A DNA stretch of 64,000 bases from Lantana camara (taxonomy: Eukaryota; Streptophyta; Magnoliopsida; Lamiales; Verbenaceae). Within the stretch, counting starts at the first letter, position 1. Each line of letters opens with the position of its first letter. The DNA lies in contig CM074857.1 of NCBI GenBank assembly GCA_037501455.1, forward strand, positions 107,107,501-107,171,500, read 5' to 3'. The notes beneath the pieces were generated by a model. It saw only the letters and a program-made list of their open reading frames with translations. It searched no databases and was not told the origin of the DNA. This document shows, one piece after another, positions 30,326 through 41,241 of the stretch. The translations under genes were made by a program, and so were the position numbers.

Positions 30326-32647
30326 TCGCCAATAGTCATTGATCCAAGTGGTTAAGGATTCTTTCTCCGGACAATGATTTTGAGTTTGAATCGCACTGAC
30401 AATTTTAGGGGGGCTGTGTTAAAATAAGAAAAAGATACAGCAATAGTCTGCCTATATTTGAATTCTATTTGAACCTGATTATTTGTAGAGCTTGATTCCT
30501 TAATTTCATAAAAACTTTGAGATGGCAAAATTGCCCATTTTCTCCTTTTAAGGCAATAATCAGTATTGTTGTACACTCATTACGATTAATAATTTATTTT
30601 CAGTTACCATTTCTTGTTTCCTTGCCCCATTGCCAGAGTTCCTTGTAAGTTGTATTTGTTCGTTATTAAGGTTAGTTTTCCTGGGAGGGATACAAATGAA
30701 TCGAGCCAGAGTACCTACTTAACGAGCCAAATCAACAAATGATCGAGCTGGGATTGAAAGAGTTCAAACTCAAGCAGAGCCCTGACTCGATTTGAGTTGA
30801 GGTCGAGCTTTTGTTTGTGTTGAGGCTTGAGGGGTGTGAGTCTTTATATAAATTAAATTAAAATATATAAAGACTAACCGATGGGAGAGTTGTCAAACAT
30901 TTATTAATTAGTATATGTTTTGGTTCTTAATTAATGCGAGACATATAATTATACATCTTTCTAAAAAATAATATAGAATGTATCATTTCCGATTCTCCGA
31001 ATGTGCACATCTAATTGTTTCAAAAATATATATTTTCCCGAAAGAATTAGGATTAATAGGGTTCTACTGACAGTTTACTTTAAGGGCTTAAAGAGAAATA
31101 TTTAGCAAAGTAATTTTAGCAAAATAATAAGGTAGTTATTCAAAATAAATAGATTAATATTGGAGGAGAGGCCCATTTTTTCTTGCATTTTTTTTTTTTT
31201 TCACACACTCACATCCAAATGAGGATTCAAACCCAGGTGCTGGAACGTCTCCATGTTGAGACGGATATCCAGATGAAAAGGAGGTGAATCAGAGGGAGAG
31301 ATCAATGCTCCTGAGGTTTCGTTTCCTCTCTTTCTGAATAAATGAGATGAGGTATCCACGAAGAGTTGGGTGATATTGCCTTAGAGAATGAACCCATTAA
31401 CCGCTTGGACCAACCCATTTTTTCTTGCTTCAATCCCCATTCCCCACCATCATTTGTAGATTTCCATCACATGGCCTACTAAATCTCGATTAGAAAAACT
31501 GAGATGTAGAAGATTCTTCACTTTTAATTAGAAGTAAATTCACAATAGAATGAGATTCTCTTCGTTATATCATATTTTCTCTCTAGAAGACTCCTCATTT
31601 TCATTTAATATTAATTTACAATAGAATGAAATTCTCTCCGTTATGTTATTTTTTTCCGATATAATGAGATCATCTTTGTTATGCTATTCTATCCTTTCCG
31701 TTATGGGATTTTTTTTTTCTTGATAGCGTGAAATCATCTTTCTTATGCCATCTTTTTTCTTTCTAAATAATCAATCAATTCCTTTCTCCTTACCTCCCAA
31801 AAAGTTCTCTTTCTTTCTCAACTTTTATATAAAAAAAAAATTCATTATTTTGATCCATAAATGAGTCGTTGTCTCAATACCGAAAAGATACCAATTTTAT
31901 TTAATTATTTTTTATTGTAAAAATTGATGATTGATTTTGACCGAGAACCTAATAAAAGCCGTATTTATCATATTTTTATATTGGAACATGTAAAACTAAA
32001 CATACATACCTTAAAATTGAATAACTTATATAATCGAAAATATAATTACATATGTCTAAAATTATGTTGGAGTTGAATGGAAGAAAATTACATGTTTAAT
32101 CTTTGTCGAATTTATTTTCTTTTTACCATTTCCTTTTGTTTTCTCCTTTATATATATTTTTTCTTTTTCTTCTTCTTCTTCTTTATGTATAGACATACCA
32201 AAAATTAAAAGTTTATTCAACCAAAAAAGAAAATGAAAGTCCTAAAATTATGCAATATCGAGAGAGAAGACGAGAAAAGTCAAAAAATTTGAGAAATAAA
32301 AAATTTCAAGATCTGAGAAATAAGAAAAAAGGAACGTGACGATTATTTGGAGAGAGAATAAAGATGCAACAAATTTTATGGTTTTACTACAATTAAAACT
32401 TGAGAGATAGAAAGAATTCTTTTGGTCTCAATTTCTTTAGTTGTGAATGTGATTTAATTAACACTACAATTAGAGAATTGAAGTAGGAAAAATAGCAAGA
32501 AATTCAAACCGGATTAATATAGTCATTGTCTTTTTATAAACGAGTACAAATATATTAATTTGGAGAAAAAAAATTAAAAATAAAAATCCGAGCGTGCACC
32601 CGGACATTCAGTGACGGCTAAATTTCTTGCATATCTGAATCATTCCC
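30326..32647. other. intergenic region between synthetase and E-type PPR gene
   Basis: No gene is supported. It holds a SINE (31187-31413), AT-rich stretches, and a partial repetition of 'ATTCTCT(C/T)CGTTAT' with 'ATGAGATCATCTTTGTTATGC' around 31550-31745. Segments directly before 32648 contain no obvious TATA box. Confidence 0.5.
31187..31413 (-). mobile_element. tRNA-derived SINE with long spacing between promoter boxes
   Basis: A 227-bp insertion is flanked by the perfect 15-bp duplication CCCATTTTTTCTTGC (31172-31186 and 31414-31428). On the minus strand it starts TTGGTCCAAGCGGTTAATGG (A-box-like), has GGGTTTGAATCC (B-box-like) near its 3' end and terminates in a long A-run. It shares both ends with the shorter SINE at 56345-56446, but the interval between the boxes is about 166 bp here against about 31 bp there. 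Confidence 0.8.
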
Positions 32648-34330
32648 ATGCAATTGCATGCTAGATTCAGTGTCAAACAGATTGCCAACCAATTGAAAAG
32701 ATGCTCGAGTTTGAAAGAGGTGGAATCATGGTATGGGTTGATGCTCAAGAACAACACAGCTCAAGATTGCTTCTTGATGAATCAATACATCACTGCTTGC
32801 TCCAACGTTCAGAGTATAGATTCTGCAGTTTCCGCATTTGCCCAGGTTGAGAATCCCAATGTATTCGTGTATAACGCGATCATAGGAGCCTTTGTGAACT
32901 GCTTTCGCCCGGTTGAAGGATTGTGGCATTATGTTGTTATGCTGAGGAATGGTGTGCGTCCTAGTAGTTATACATTTCCGGCAGTAATTAAGAGCTGCAG
33001 AGTTTTATCTGTTGTGGGGTTGGGTGAGTGTATTCATGGGCAGGTGTTGAGAAATGGGTTGGGATTGTGTGTTCATGTTCAAACTGCATTTGTCGATTTC
33101 TACTCAAATTTGGGTAGGCTTGACCACTCGAGGAAAGTGTTCGATGAAATGCTTGAAAGGGATGGTTTTGCTTGGTCTTCAATGATCTCAGCATTTGCCC
33201 GCGGTGGAGATTTGTCTTCTGCGAGGAGGGTGTTTGATGAAATGCCGGAAAAGAATACTGCAACATGGAATACCTTAATTCATGGATATGTTGAAGCAGG
33301 GGATGTGGCTTCTGCGGAGGAGTTGTTTGTTAGAATGCCCAAAAGGGATGTAATTTCTTGGACAACCATGATCAACTGTTATTCTAAACACAAGCAGTAC
33401 AGAGAAGCTTTAGAAATTTTTGATGAAATGAGGAGAACTGACACTAGGCCTGATGAAGTAACCATGGCAACTGTAATATCTGCTTGCGCACATCTTGGGG
33501 CGCTGGATCAAGGGAAGGAGATGCATTTATATGTGATGCAAACCAGGTTCAGCATCGATGTTTATATAGGATCTGCATTAATTGATATGTATGCGAAGTG
33601 CGGGATGTTGGAGAGAGCCCTAGTTGTGTTCTTCAGATTACCGGAGAAAAATCTATTTTGTTGGAGCTCCGTGATTGATGGCCTTGCATTTCATGGATAT
33701 GCAGAAGAAGCATTAGCAATGTTTGATAAAATGAAAAAGGAGAAGATTGAACCAAATAGTGTTATCTTTGTAAGTGTTCTCACAGCTTGTACTCATGCTG
33801 GATTGGTTGAAGAAGGTAAACGAAGATTCTCTGAAATGACGACCAAATATTCCATCCTTCCTGAAATTGAACACTATGGATGCATGGTGGACCTTTTAGG
33901 CAGAGTCGGTTTACTCGAAGAAGCTCTATCATTGATAAGAAGCATGAGAATGCAGCCCAATTCTGTTATTTGGGGTGCTCTGTTAGGTGGTTGTAAGCTT
34001 CACAAGAATTTAGATATTGCTCAAATTGCTGTGGAAAAACTAACTATTTTAGAGCCAAATAATAGTGGGTATTACACCCTTCTGATTAATATGTATGCCG
34101 AGGCAAACAGATGGAGTGAAGTGGCGAAAATCAGGGGAATCATGAGGGAGAGTGGTGTAGAGAAGATATCGCCTGGCTCCAGTTGGATTGAAGTGCAAAA
34201 GAGAATGCATCAGTTTACTGCTTGTGATAATTACCATGCAGAATCTGAAGAGATTTACTTGGCTTTGGGTTTGTTAGATTCACAACTTAAGCTATTTGGT
34301 TATGCAGCTGACGTTGATTTTGTCATGTAA
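32648..34330 (+). CDS. E-type PPR protein (At1g06143-like)
   Basis: An intronless 560-residue frame with PLS-class PPR repeats from about residue 40 to 450 (for example NVFVYNAIIGAF, FAWSSMISAFA and DVISWTTMINCYSKHKQYREAL), followed by E/E+-like sequence (VIWGALLGGCKLHKNLD, YYTLLINMYAEANRW, SPGSSWIEV). No DYW domain; it stops about 90 residues after SPGSSWIEV... begins its tail, ending in DVDFVM. From recall it resembles Arabidopsis At1g06143 throughout. Such proteins act in organelle RNA processing or editing, here perhaps with a deaminase supplied in trans. A retrotransposon sits 108 bp past the stop, and exon-like segments beyond it suggest a spliced 3' UTR. The transcript target is unknown. 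Confidence 0.93.
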   Translation: MQLHARFSVKQIANQLKRCSSLKEVESWYGLMLKNNTAQDCFLMNQYITACSNVQSIDSAVSAFAQVENPNVFVYNAIIGAFVNCFRPVEGLWHYVVMLRNGVRPSSYTFPAVIKSCRVLSVVGLGECIHGQVLRNGLGLCVHVQTAFVDFYSNLGRLDHSRKVFDEMLERDGFAWSSMISAFARGGDLSSARRVFDEMPEKNTATWNTLIHGYVEAGDVASAEELFVRMPKRDVISWTTMINCYSKHKQYREALEIFDEMRRTDTRPDEVTMATVISACAHLGALDQGKEMHLYVMQTRFSIDVYIGSALIDMYAKCGMLERALVVFFRLPEKNLFCWSSVIDGLAFHGYAEEALAMFDKMKKEKIEPNSVIFVSVLTACTHAGLVEEGKRRFSEMTTKYSILPEIEHYGCMVDLLGRVGLLEEALSLIRSMRMQPNSVIWGALLGGCKLHKNLDIAQIAVEKLTILEPNNSGYYTLLINMYAEANRWSEVAKIRGIMRESGVEKISPGSSWIEVQKRMHQFTACDNYHAESEEIYLALGLLDSQLKLFGYAADVDFVM

Positions 34331-34438
34331 AGGATTTTCCAGCTAAGGAGCCAAGATTCAATGCTGTTTGACTCAATAATAAAATATATGGGGCATTGCT
34401 TGGTATCTTCATACTTTCCAGGTTCTTGTGGAAGTGTG

Positions 34439-35067
34439 TGTTTACACAAATTTTCGTTGGAATCTGCAATAAATGAATGCAAAATACAAGAAAATAGCGA
34501 AACATAGAATTTATTGATTTAATGTAAAAAGTGTTACAATCTCTGTAATTCCTCTGATTCTTCTCGAATAATGGATTCGAGGGCTTGATGCTTGATCTCG
34601 AATCAAATGAAGAACTTGGTTGAATTTTCTTGGAAGTGTGGCTCGTTGCACGGACAGCACTTCGAGATAGCAAGTGGCAATGGCTCGAAGATTTGAGAGC
34701 TTGAATGCCTTTGCTCTTGAGAACTTGTGACTTATGACTTGTAATGTGATTTGTGACTTGATATCCTTTGAACTTGTAGCCTTGGAGTCTTTATTTATAG
34801 GCCTTCGGTTCTTCCTTTGGGCTTCATGGGCTTGGGCCTGAATTTAAAGTCCACACAATGAAGAAGTGGGCTTTATTTTATTTAGTGGATCACTTTTTTA
34901 ATCCATTTAATTAATTCAAAGAATAAGAATAAAATTTATAATTCTTATCTTGAATTAAATATTTAAGCCCAAATTTATTATGGACTTAGGATAAAAATTA
35001 ATAATCAATAGCCAATTTATTTGGGCCATCAATTAATAATTTTATCTTCGAATTTTCGATGTCAACA
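34439..35067 (-). repeat. 3' LTR of the gag-only element
   Basis: Starts TGTTTACACAAA and ends GATGTCAACA on the plus strand. A TATAAATAAAG box on the coding strand lies near 34800-34790. The adjacent internal bases 35068-35083 read on the minus strand as AAGTGGGGGCATC, a plausible polypurine tract. Confidence 0.93.
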
Positions 35068-35315
35068 GATGCCCCCACTTCAAGGTTCGGAACGAGCGTC
35101 AAAACATTCGCGAGGCCGGGCTTGAAGTACTCCACCATTTCTTTTCATTTGCTTGGTAATCGGCCAATTTTTTTATCTTGAGAGCAGCATGTAAATTCCG
35201 TGGCATTTATGTAGCAAAGTAGCACCAATTTAATGATTGGCCCAAAACAAACTGAATCGGGGAATATATGGCCACTGTTGGTCCGAGACAAAAATTAGCC
35301 CACAACCATTTTGGC

Positions 35316-35346
<31 letters not shown>

Positions 35347-38300
35347 GGCCCAAATGAAAGCCCAATTTTCTGAAGTAATCACCATCTCTTGAATTGAAGA
35401 AAAAGAATTCTTCACTCAGCGGCAGAGGATCAACATAACATTCCTTCTTTTCCCTTTCCTTCTCTTCTTTTTTTTTTTTTAATCATCGAAACTTTGGGCA
35501 CTAAATCGCGTCCCTACCTTGGATGGGAGTGTTTGTGAGCAAATTTTCTGCAAATCACCATGATTTATTTTATGAAGGAAAGGATTGGGATTTTCCTTCT
35601 TTTCAGATTTCTTTATCCGAAAATCAGGTCCCAGCATCTCTTTTCTTCATCATTCATTTTTTTTCTTATTTGGGTCATATGAAGGCCCAATTATGGGGAA
35701 CAATCATCATCTCCAATTGAAGAATTCCTCACGCAGTGACGCAGCGGCAGCGAAATCTTCTTGTTCCCTTTTTTTTTTTTTTCAATTACTAAAATTGGGC
35801 ACCAAATCACGTGCCAATGTGGGAGAAGAATCAGCGCAGCAGCAATCGCGCCCCAAATCTTCTTCATATCTTCCAAATTTGTTTTCTTTTCTTGATTGTC
35901 TCCATCATCGGGGACTTGCCACCTTTAACAACCATGAGCAATTATAAATTGGATTATTTCTTCTCACTTTATCACAGTCAGATTCCTTGAAGGTTGAAGC
36001 TTTGTCAGCTCCTCCAGTAGCGTTGCCATGCCTGACGCTGAGGTGGGACTCGATCACCCGGAGCAATTCGATCGCCCGCCGGAACTTCGATCGAACATAA
36101 CAGCGTAAAGATTTTCAGAATTGGACCGGTAGCTTTGATATCTCTGGAAAACTGCGAAATGGGGATTCTATTATGTCATGCAACCGTCTGGGAGGAGGAG
36201 CAATTCGCCGCCACTGCCGCTGGATCTTCGCCGCCAGGACCATCCTGTAGAAGTCGCCGGAACCATCTGACAAGAGAAGCGATTCCCCGCTGACGCCAGC
36301 AGAAGCAGAAATTTGTATCCGGATTTCAAGGATATCCTGTTCCGCCGTCGTGAAATTGGAGATCACTTTGTGGAAAATAGAACCTTCTTTGCGTAGCTTG
36401 GGCAACAACATCTGACTTTTGTTATTATTATTATTATTTTTTTTTTTTTTCATCTTCCTGGGTTTAAATACAGGTACTTTGTCATGAATTGGGTCATCGA
36501 ACAAATCTCGTGAACCACAATATTTTATGGAACTTTTTCCCTCTCCGTTGATATTCAAAATTTAGGCAAATGAAGTGGGGGATGAATTTAAGGCCAAAAC
36601 TTCCAGTGATTCCAGATTTTCAAGAAAGTGCGAGATGCACAACAATCAACCTCGCTCGTCGTTTAGAATCCTAACTCAAGAATTTGCATCGTCGATCGCT
36701 GACTCTTCTGGAATTAAACATCAGAGACGCACACATGGATAAAGATGCTCATCATGAATCCTGTCATGCCAACCGAAGACACGTGCACTTTCTGACATCT
36801 TCACTGGAGGCCGCAAACATCCGAATTCCTTTGTAGATCCGTAAACAACGAGGCCATCCGACATTTGTGCTGGCAGCCATGCTGGATCCACAAACATATC
36901 TTGCAAACCCACGAACAAGGCAATTTGACATCTGTACCTAAAGCTGCACTCATTCCACACGCCCGCATCATTGAAGTTTCAATCGCCACAATTGCTTGGA
37001 TATGACTTTCGTCTCCACTGCTGCCATTTCAGCCCCAATAAAGACACTTGTCTTGATGCCATCTTCTATAGACATCACAGAAATGCTCATGGAATTTTAC
37101 TCCGGGACCATTGACTCATCCTTAATGATCCTCGCTTGAAGTTTTCGCCTCGGGACAGAACAACCATCCACAACTTATGCACGATCATCATCAAACATCA
37201 TTCAGATTCTCGCAGTTGCAGCCAAGTGTTAGACTTTTGCCCCCAATCAGAACATCATTGTCGCGGCGCTTCCCCTCCTTAGCATCAATGAGATCCTGAC
37301 AGATTTGCTCTCGAACCTCGACTCTGAGCCATGGAGGCCTTTCAGTCACCACCGTATGACTCCATAGCATGTATGAACATTCCGGTATCAACAAAGATTT
37401 TGCTGAAGCCATCATTCCGACGCCCCATGACAGTAGGATTGCATGCAATTTGCTCTACCATCCGGATCGTGCTCGGGAATCACGAATAATTCTGCCCTTT
37501 CAAGCTTTGCAAGTCATCTTTTTCATCGCCCGACAAAGTGAAAGAGTTGCGGAACATCCTTCAAACCTCCATCAAGTCAAAGTGTTGCAAATTGTTGGTG
37601 ACCATCAATCCTTCGCATCATGGAGTTGCATCTCAAGCGGTAGCGGTGATCAACAACTTTACGGCCTGCCGGATTCCACCAATTTTCCCAACGTGCCATC
37701 CATTTCCAAATGATTTGGTGTTGTGGAGACATCGCTGCGATGGAATATGACGAAGAGGAAAAACTCAACTTGTCACGCCGGTTGCGCAGCATTTTATTCT
37801 AATGGAATCTCCTTTTTTTTTTTTCTCTCCCATTTGGTGCAGGTGAAGGATGAAAAAACGAGTTGAGGAGATAGGCCACCGGAAGATCGAGACCCCTTGA
37901 TCGACGATAAGGGAAGCCCAAGATACTTTGACTCTGGTATAGAATTGGAATGGACCATCACTTCACGAGATGAGAATTGTTGTGACGTCCAAAAGACCTT
38001 GAATTTGCTGGAAACTCTGACAAGAGACTTAGGTGTTGAAAGAGTTGCAGACATCATATGGAGAGTTTAGACAAGATGTAGTAGCTTTTGTCATGTTTTT
38101 TGTACTCCTTTTGCAACTTTGATGTAAAAGAATACCAATTTGTGGAATAAGATTTTTTTTCATATCTCTTCGTGTCACTTCTCTTTTTTGTGTATTTGTT
38201 CGCCATTCTTCAAATTATAATGATTCTGAATGACTGCAGTGTATGCCCCCGGAGTTGGAATTTCACGAACTTGTTGAAACTCACGAAGGATTTAGATTTG

Positions 38301-38481
38301 TTTGAAGATATGACTGCACTCAAAAATTTAGTATTCAAGTTGCCTACGTACCCCAAAAAAGAGGATCAAGTCATGGCGTAGTTCAAAAGTTTTTTTTTTT
38401 TTTTTTGTCACAGTTTATACTCATACGAACAAGGAGTAACATGCAGTTTAGGCTCGTGCGTTAAGGAGCAGACTCTTTCAT
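35068..38481. other. 3.4-kb internal region of the gag-only element without pol
   Basis: This is where pol would be expected, but no coding frame with a recognisable domain exists. Around 35340-35520 and 35675-35830 there is a diverged direct duplication (AAGCCCAATT, GAATTGAAGAA, CTCA(C/G)..AGCGGCAG, GGGCAC(T/C)AAATC). Plus-strand sequence from about 35400 becomes less AT-rich, and near 38100-38160 there is a 3'-end-like stretch, so a plus-strand transcript convergent with gag is possible but unproven. Confidence 0.5.
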
Positions 38482-40521
38482 TCAGGATGATCCTTTTGGG
38501 GAATTTGGCTTTTGGATGGTGATGCGCAACTTGGCTTTGTCCATCGATTTGTTGGTTTTATTCGGGAACACGTTGTCGGCTTCTCCAAGAAAAGTAGGTG
38601 GAAAGAAATCTCCAAGAGTTGCATGGTTTGATTTGCAGGTTCTTTCTGATTTCTTTTGACTTGATCGAGAACTCTTCGAACTTCTTGGTGGATTCCGTCT
38701 ATGGATTTTGGTTTGTTTCGGCTTTCTCCTTGATGTTGGTGGATGACCTTGATCAACCCGCTGCTTTGTACTTTTTCGGCGAGTCACAAGAATCCATCTA
38801 TCGCCATCAGTGGTTTTATTAGGAGGAGTCATCACTGGATCGATCCCTCGATCAACAAGTAGGGTCCTTGCCAAGTTGGGGTCTAGACTTCCAAATTGAA
38901 GTGTTGTGGATGCCCCCGAGAGTGCAGATGGAGGAAAGATCACTTTCTTGCTTTGAGAATTCTGAAAGATGCTCTTGGTTGCGGTAAGGCTGGCATGATT
39001 CACCTCTGCAGCATCTTCATCAATGTCATCATCGTCGTCGAAGATTATTTTTCCATCATTAGCCAACGACATTATCTTCTCTTTGACCACGAAGCACTTC
39101 TCAATAGGATGACCGACTATTCGGTGATACTTGCAGTATTTGGGATCAGCCACCTTGCCGCTTTCTTCGGGCCGTTTTGACTCGGGCAATTTGATCAATC
39201 TTCTTTCAACTAATTCATCGAAAATATGCGGGACATCAGAGTCAGCAAAAGGGTATTCTTTTTCTTGTCTTTCTCTCAGCGTAGGTCGATGACCGTCGTT
39301 TGAATTGTGTGGAACTCCAAAGTTCTCGTTCTTCTCAGCATTTGGAGGCACTTTTGCAGCAACCGAAATGGCCATGGACTCTTCGGTAGAGGCTTTCACA
39401 AACTTCTCATTCTTCCAACGTTCTTCTCTTCCTCTTCCTTGTTCTCCTAGTGGAAACGAAGGTCGGTGATTTGTGATACTCAATTCCATGTCGTGGGCAC
39501 GAGTAGCAAGATCCTCAAATGTTCGAGGTTTAATTCCTTGGAGAATGTACTGAACTCCCCAATGCATCCCTTGCGTGCACATCTCTATCGCCGACGTTTC
39601 TGACAATTTGTCCTTGCAACATAAGCTTAGTGCTCGCCAACGGTTGATGTAGTCGACGACCGGCTCGTCTTTCTGTTGCCTTGCTTTTGTAAGCTCGATC
39701 ATACTCACGGTGCGGCGCGTGCTGTAGAAGCGGTTCAAGAACTCTCCCTCCATTTCCTCCCAACTATTGATGGATTCGGGTTCAAGATCAACATACCAGT
39801 CGAAGGCGTTGTCTTTGAGCGATCGCACGAACTGCTTGACAAGAAGGTCCCCACCCGTTCCAGCGTTGTTGCAAGTTTCGATGAAGTGGGCGATGTGCTG
39901 TTTAGGATTACCTTTTCCATCGAATTGTTGAAGCTTGGGTGGCTGGTATCCATTCGGCATCTTCAAAGCATCAATTCTTATTGAGTATGGTTTTGAGTAT
40001 GTGACTCGATTTTGGGATGACCCGCCGTAGTATGCCTTGATGGTGTTTGCTATCATTGCCTGCAACTCTTCCATGGACAAGGTTGCTACCGAACTTGTTG
40101 AACGCGTGGTCTTTTGTGCAAAATCTGGCTTGTGAAGTGTCTGATCAACCAGCTTCTCATTCGGAGTGTGTTTTGGAGGAAAAGGACGGTTGTGGCTAGA
40201 CCCCTCGACATTTCGCTGCTCCACTTTGTTCATCAGTTGCGAAATTTGAAGATCTTTGTCCTCCACGATCTTCTGCAAATCAGTTATGGCTTGAGCCATC
40301 TGAGCGAGTTGTTCTTCCACGTTCGTCACGCTGGTAGTCATCGCAGGCAAACTGGCGAAGGTGGTGGAATTGGCTCTTTTTGGAGGGGAATGATGGGAGT
40401 TGTCCGATCCTGATGAGGTTGAACCGTTGTGCTTGCCCCCGGTAGAGGATTGAGCAATGTTGGCAACGATGTCAGCCATATTCATCTTGTTCAGCGCCAG
40501 TTGATCCTTTTTAGATGCCAT
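38482..40521 (-). CDS. gag protein of the non-autonomous LTR element
   Basis: A 679-residue frame from the ATG at 40521 (MASKKDQ). The frame is open further upstream into the 5' LTR, but that part is LTR and leader translation. An N-terminal coiled coil (about 60-110: [22 protein letters not shown]) precedes the retrotransposon gag domain (about 210-340: [45 protein letters not shown]). A CX2HX4GHX4C zinc knuckle lies near 461-476, followed by a DDDDD run and a basic C-terminus with [12 protein letters not shown]. It packages element RNA into particles. There is no protease or polymerase after it. Confidence 0.9.
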   Translation of the reverse strand: MASKKDQLALNKMNMADIVANIAQSSTGGKHNGSTSSGSDNSHHSPPKRANSTTFASLPAMTTSVTNVEEQLAQMAQAITDLQKIVEDKDLQISQLMNKVEQRNVEGSSHNRPFPPKHTPNEKLVDQTLHKPDFAQKTTRSTSSVATLSMEELQAMIANTIKAYYGGSSQNRVTYSKPYSIRIDALKMPNGYQPPKLQQFDGKGNPKQHIAHFIETCNNAGTGGDLLVKQFVRSLKDNAFDWYVDLEPESINSWEEMEGEFLNRFYSTRRTVSMIELTKARQQKDEPVVDYINRWRALSLCCKDKLSETSAIEMCTQGMHWGVQYILQGIKPRTFEDLATRAHDMELSITNHRPSFPLGEQGRGREERWKNEKFVKASTEESMAISVAAKVPPNAEKNENFGVPHNSNDGHRPTLRERQEKEYPFADSDVPHIFDELVERRLIKLPESKRPEESGKVADPKYCKYHRIVGHPIEKCFVVKEKIMSLANDGKIIFDDDDDIDEDAAEVNHASLTATKSIFQNSQSKKVIFPPSALSGASTTLQFGSLDPNLARTLLVDRGIDPVMTPPNKTTDGDRWILVTRRKSTKQRVDQGHPPTSRRKPKQTKIHRRNPPRSSKSSRSSQKKSERTCKSNHATLGDFFPPTFLGEADNVFPNKTNKSMDKAKLRITIQKPNSPKGSS

Positions 40522-40589
40522 GGATGCGTTTATGATGATGGATTTGAGATTTTCCTTAGGATGAAGAGATGAGAGGCAGAGAAGGTCCC

Positions 40590-40607
40590 ACTGGGCGTGC
40601 CAAAATT
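40590..40607 (-). promoter_or_regulatory. primer-binding site of the gag-only element
   Basis: On the minus strand TTTGGCACGCCCAGTGGG starts a few bases inside the 5' LTR; TGGCACGCCCAGTGGG is the probable tRNA-complementary part. The tRNA is not assigned. Confidence 0.65.
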
Positions 40608-41236
40608 TGTTTACACAAATTTTCGTTGGAATCTGCAATAAATGAATGCAAAATACAAGAAAATAGCGAAACATAGAATTTATTGATTTAATGTAAAAAG
40701 TGTTACAATCTCTGTAATTCCTCTGATTCTTCTCGAATAATGGATTCGAGGGCTTGATGCTTGATCTCGAATCAAATGAAGAACTTGGTTGAATTTTCTT
40801 GGAAGTGTGGCTCGTTGCACGGACAGCACTTCGAGATAGCAAGTGGCAATGGCTCGAAGATTTGAGAGCTTGAATGCCTTTGCTCTTGAGAACTTGTGAC
40901 TTATGACTTGTAATGTGATTTGTGACTTGATATCCTTTGAACTTGTAGCCTTGGAGTCTTTATTTATAGGCCTTCGGTTCTTCCTTTGGGCTTCATGGGC
41001 TTGGGCCTGAATTTAAAGTCCACACAATGAAGAAGTGGGCTTTATTTTATTTAGTGGATCACTTTTTTAATCCATTTAATTAATTCAAAGAATAAGAATA
41101 AAATTTATAATTCTTATCTTGAATTAAATATTTAAGCCCAAATTTATTATGGACTTAGGATAAAAATTAATAATCAATAGCCAATTTATTTGGGCCATCA
41201 ATTAATAATTTTATCTTCGAATTTTCGATGTCAACA
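40608..41236 (-). repeat. 5' LTR of the gag-only element
   Basis: Same length and, by eye, same sequence as 34439-35067 (constant offset of 6,169 bp from end to end). It drives gag, with the TATAAATAAAG box near 40969-40959 on the minus strand. Confidence 0.93.
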
Positions 41237-41241
41237 GTGTG

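Larger units (their letters stand above)
34439..41236 (-). mobile_element. gag-only (TR-GAG-like) LTR retrotransposon
   Basis: A 6.8-kb element with two 629-bp LTRs that look identical (34439-35067 and 40608-41236) and the perfect target duplication GTGTG (34434-34438 and 41237-41241). The element reads leftward. Only a gag frame is present; no protease, RT, RNase H or integrase motif was found in any frame. This matches non-autonomous 'TR-GAG' elements described in plants, which need pol proteins from a related element. Identical LTRs imply a very recent insertion. Confidence 0.92.

Noticed and set aside
35585..38381. Several 60-147-codon frames in the gag-only element
   Set aside because: Low-complexity or unrecognisable, and none overlaps a pol or host-gene motif.
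40522..40842. Upstream extension of the gag frame by 107 codons into the 5' LTR
   Set aside because: Most of it lies in the LTR and leader, upstream of the likely message start; the same LTR stretch is translated at 34323-34673. The ATG at 40521 starts a typical gag N-terminus.
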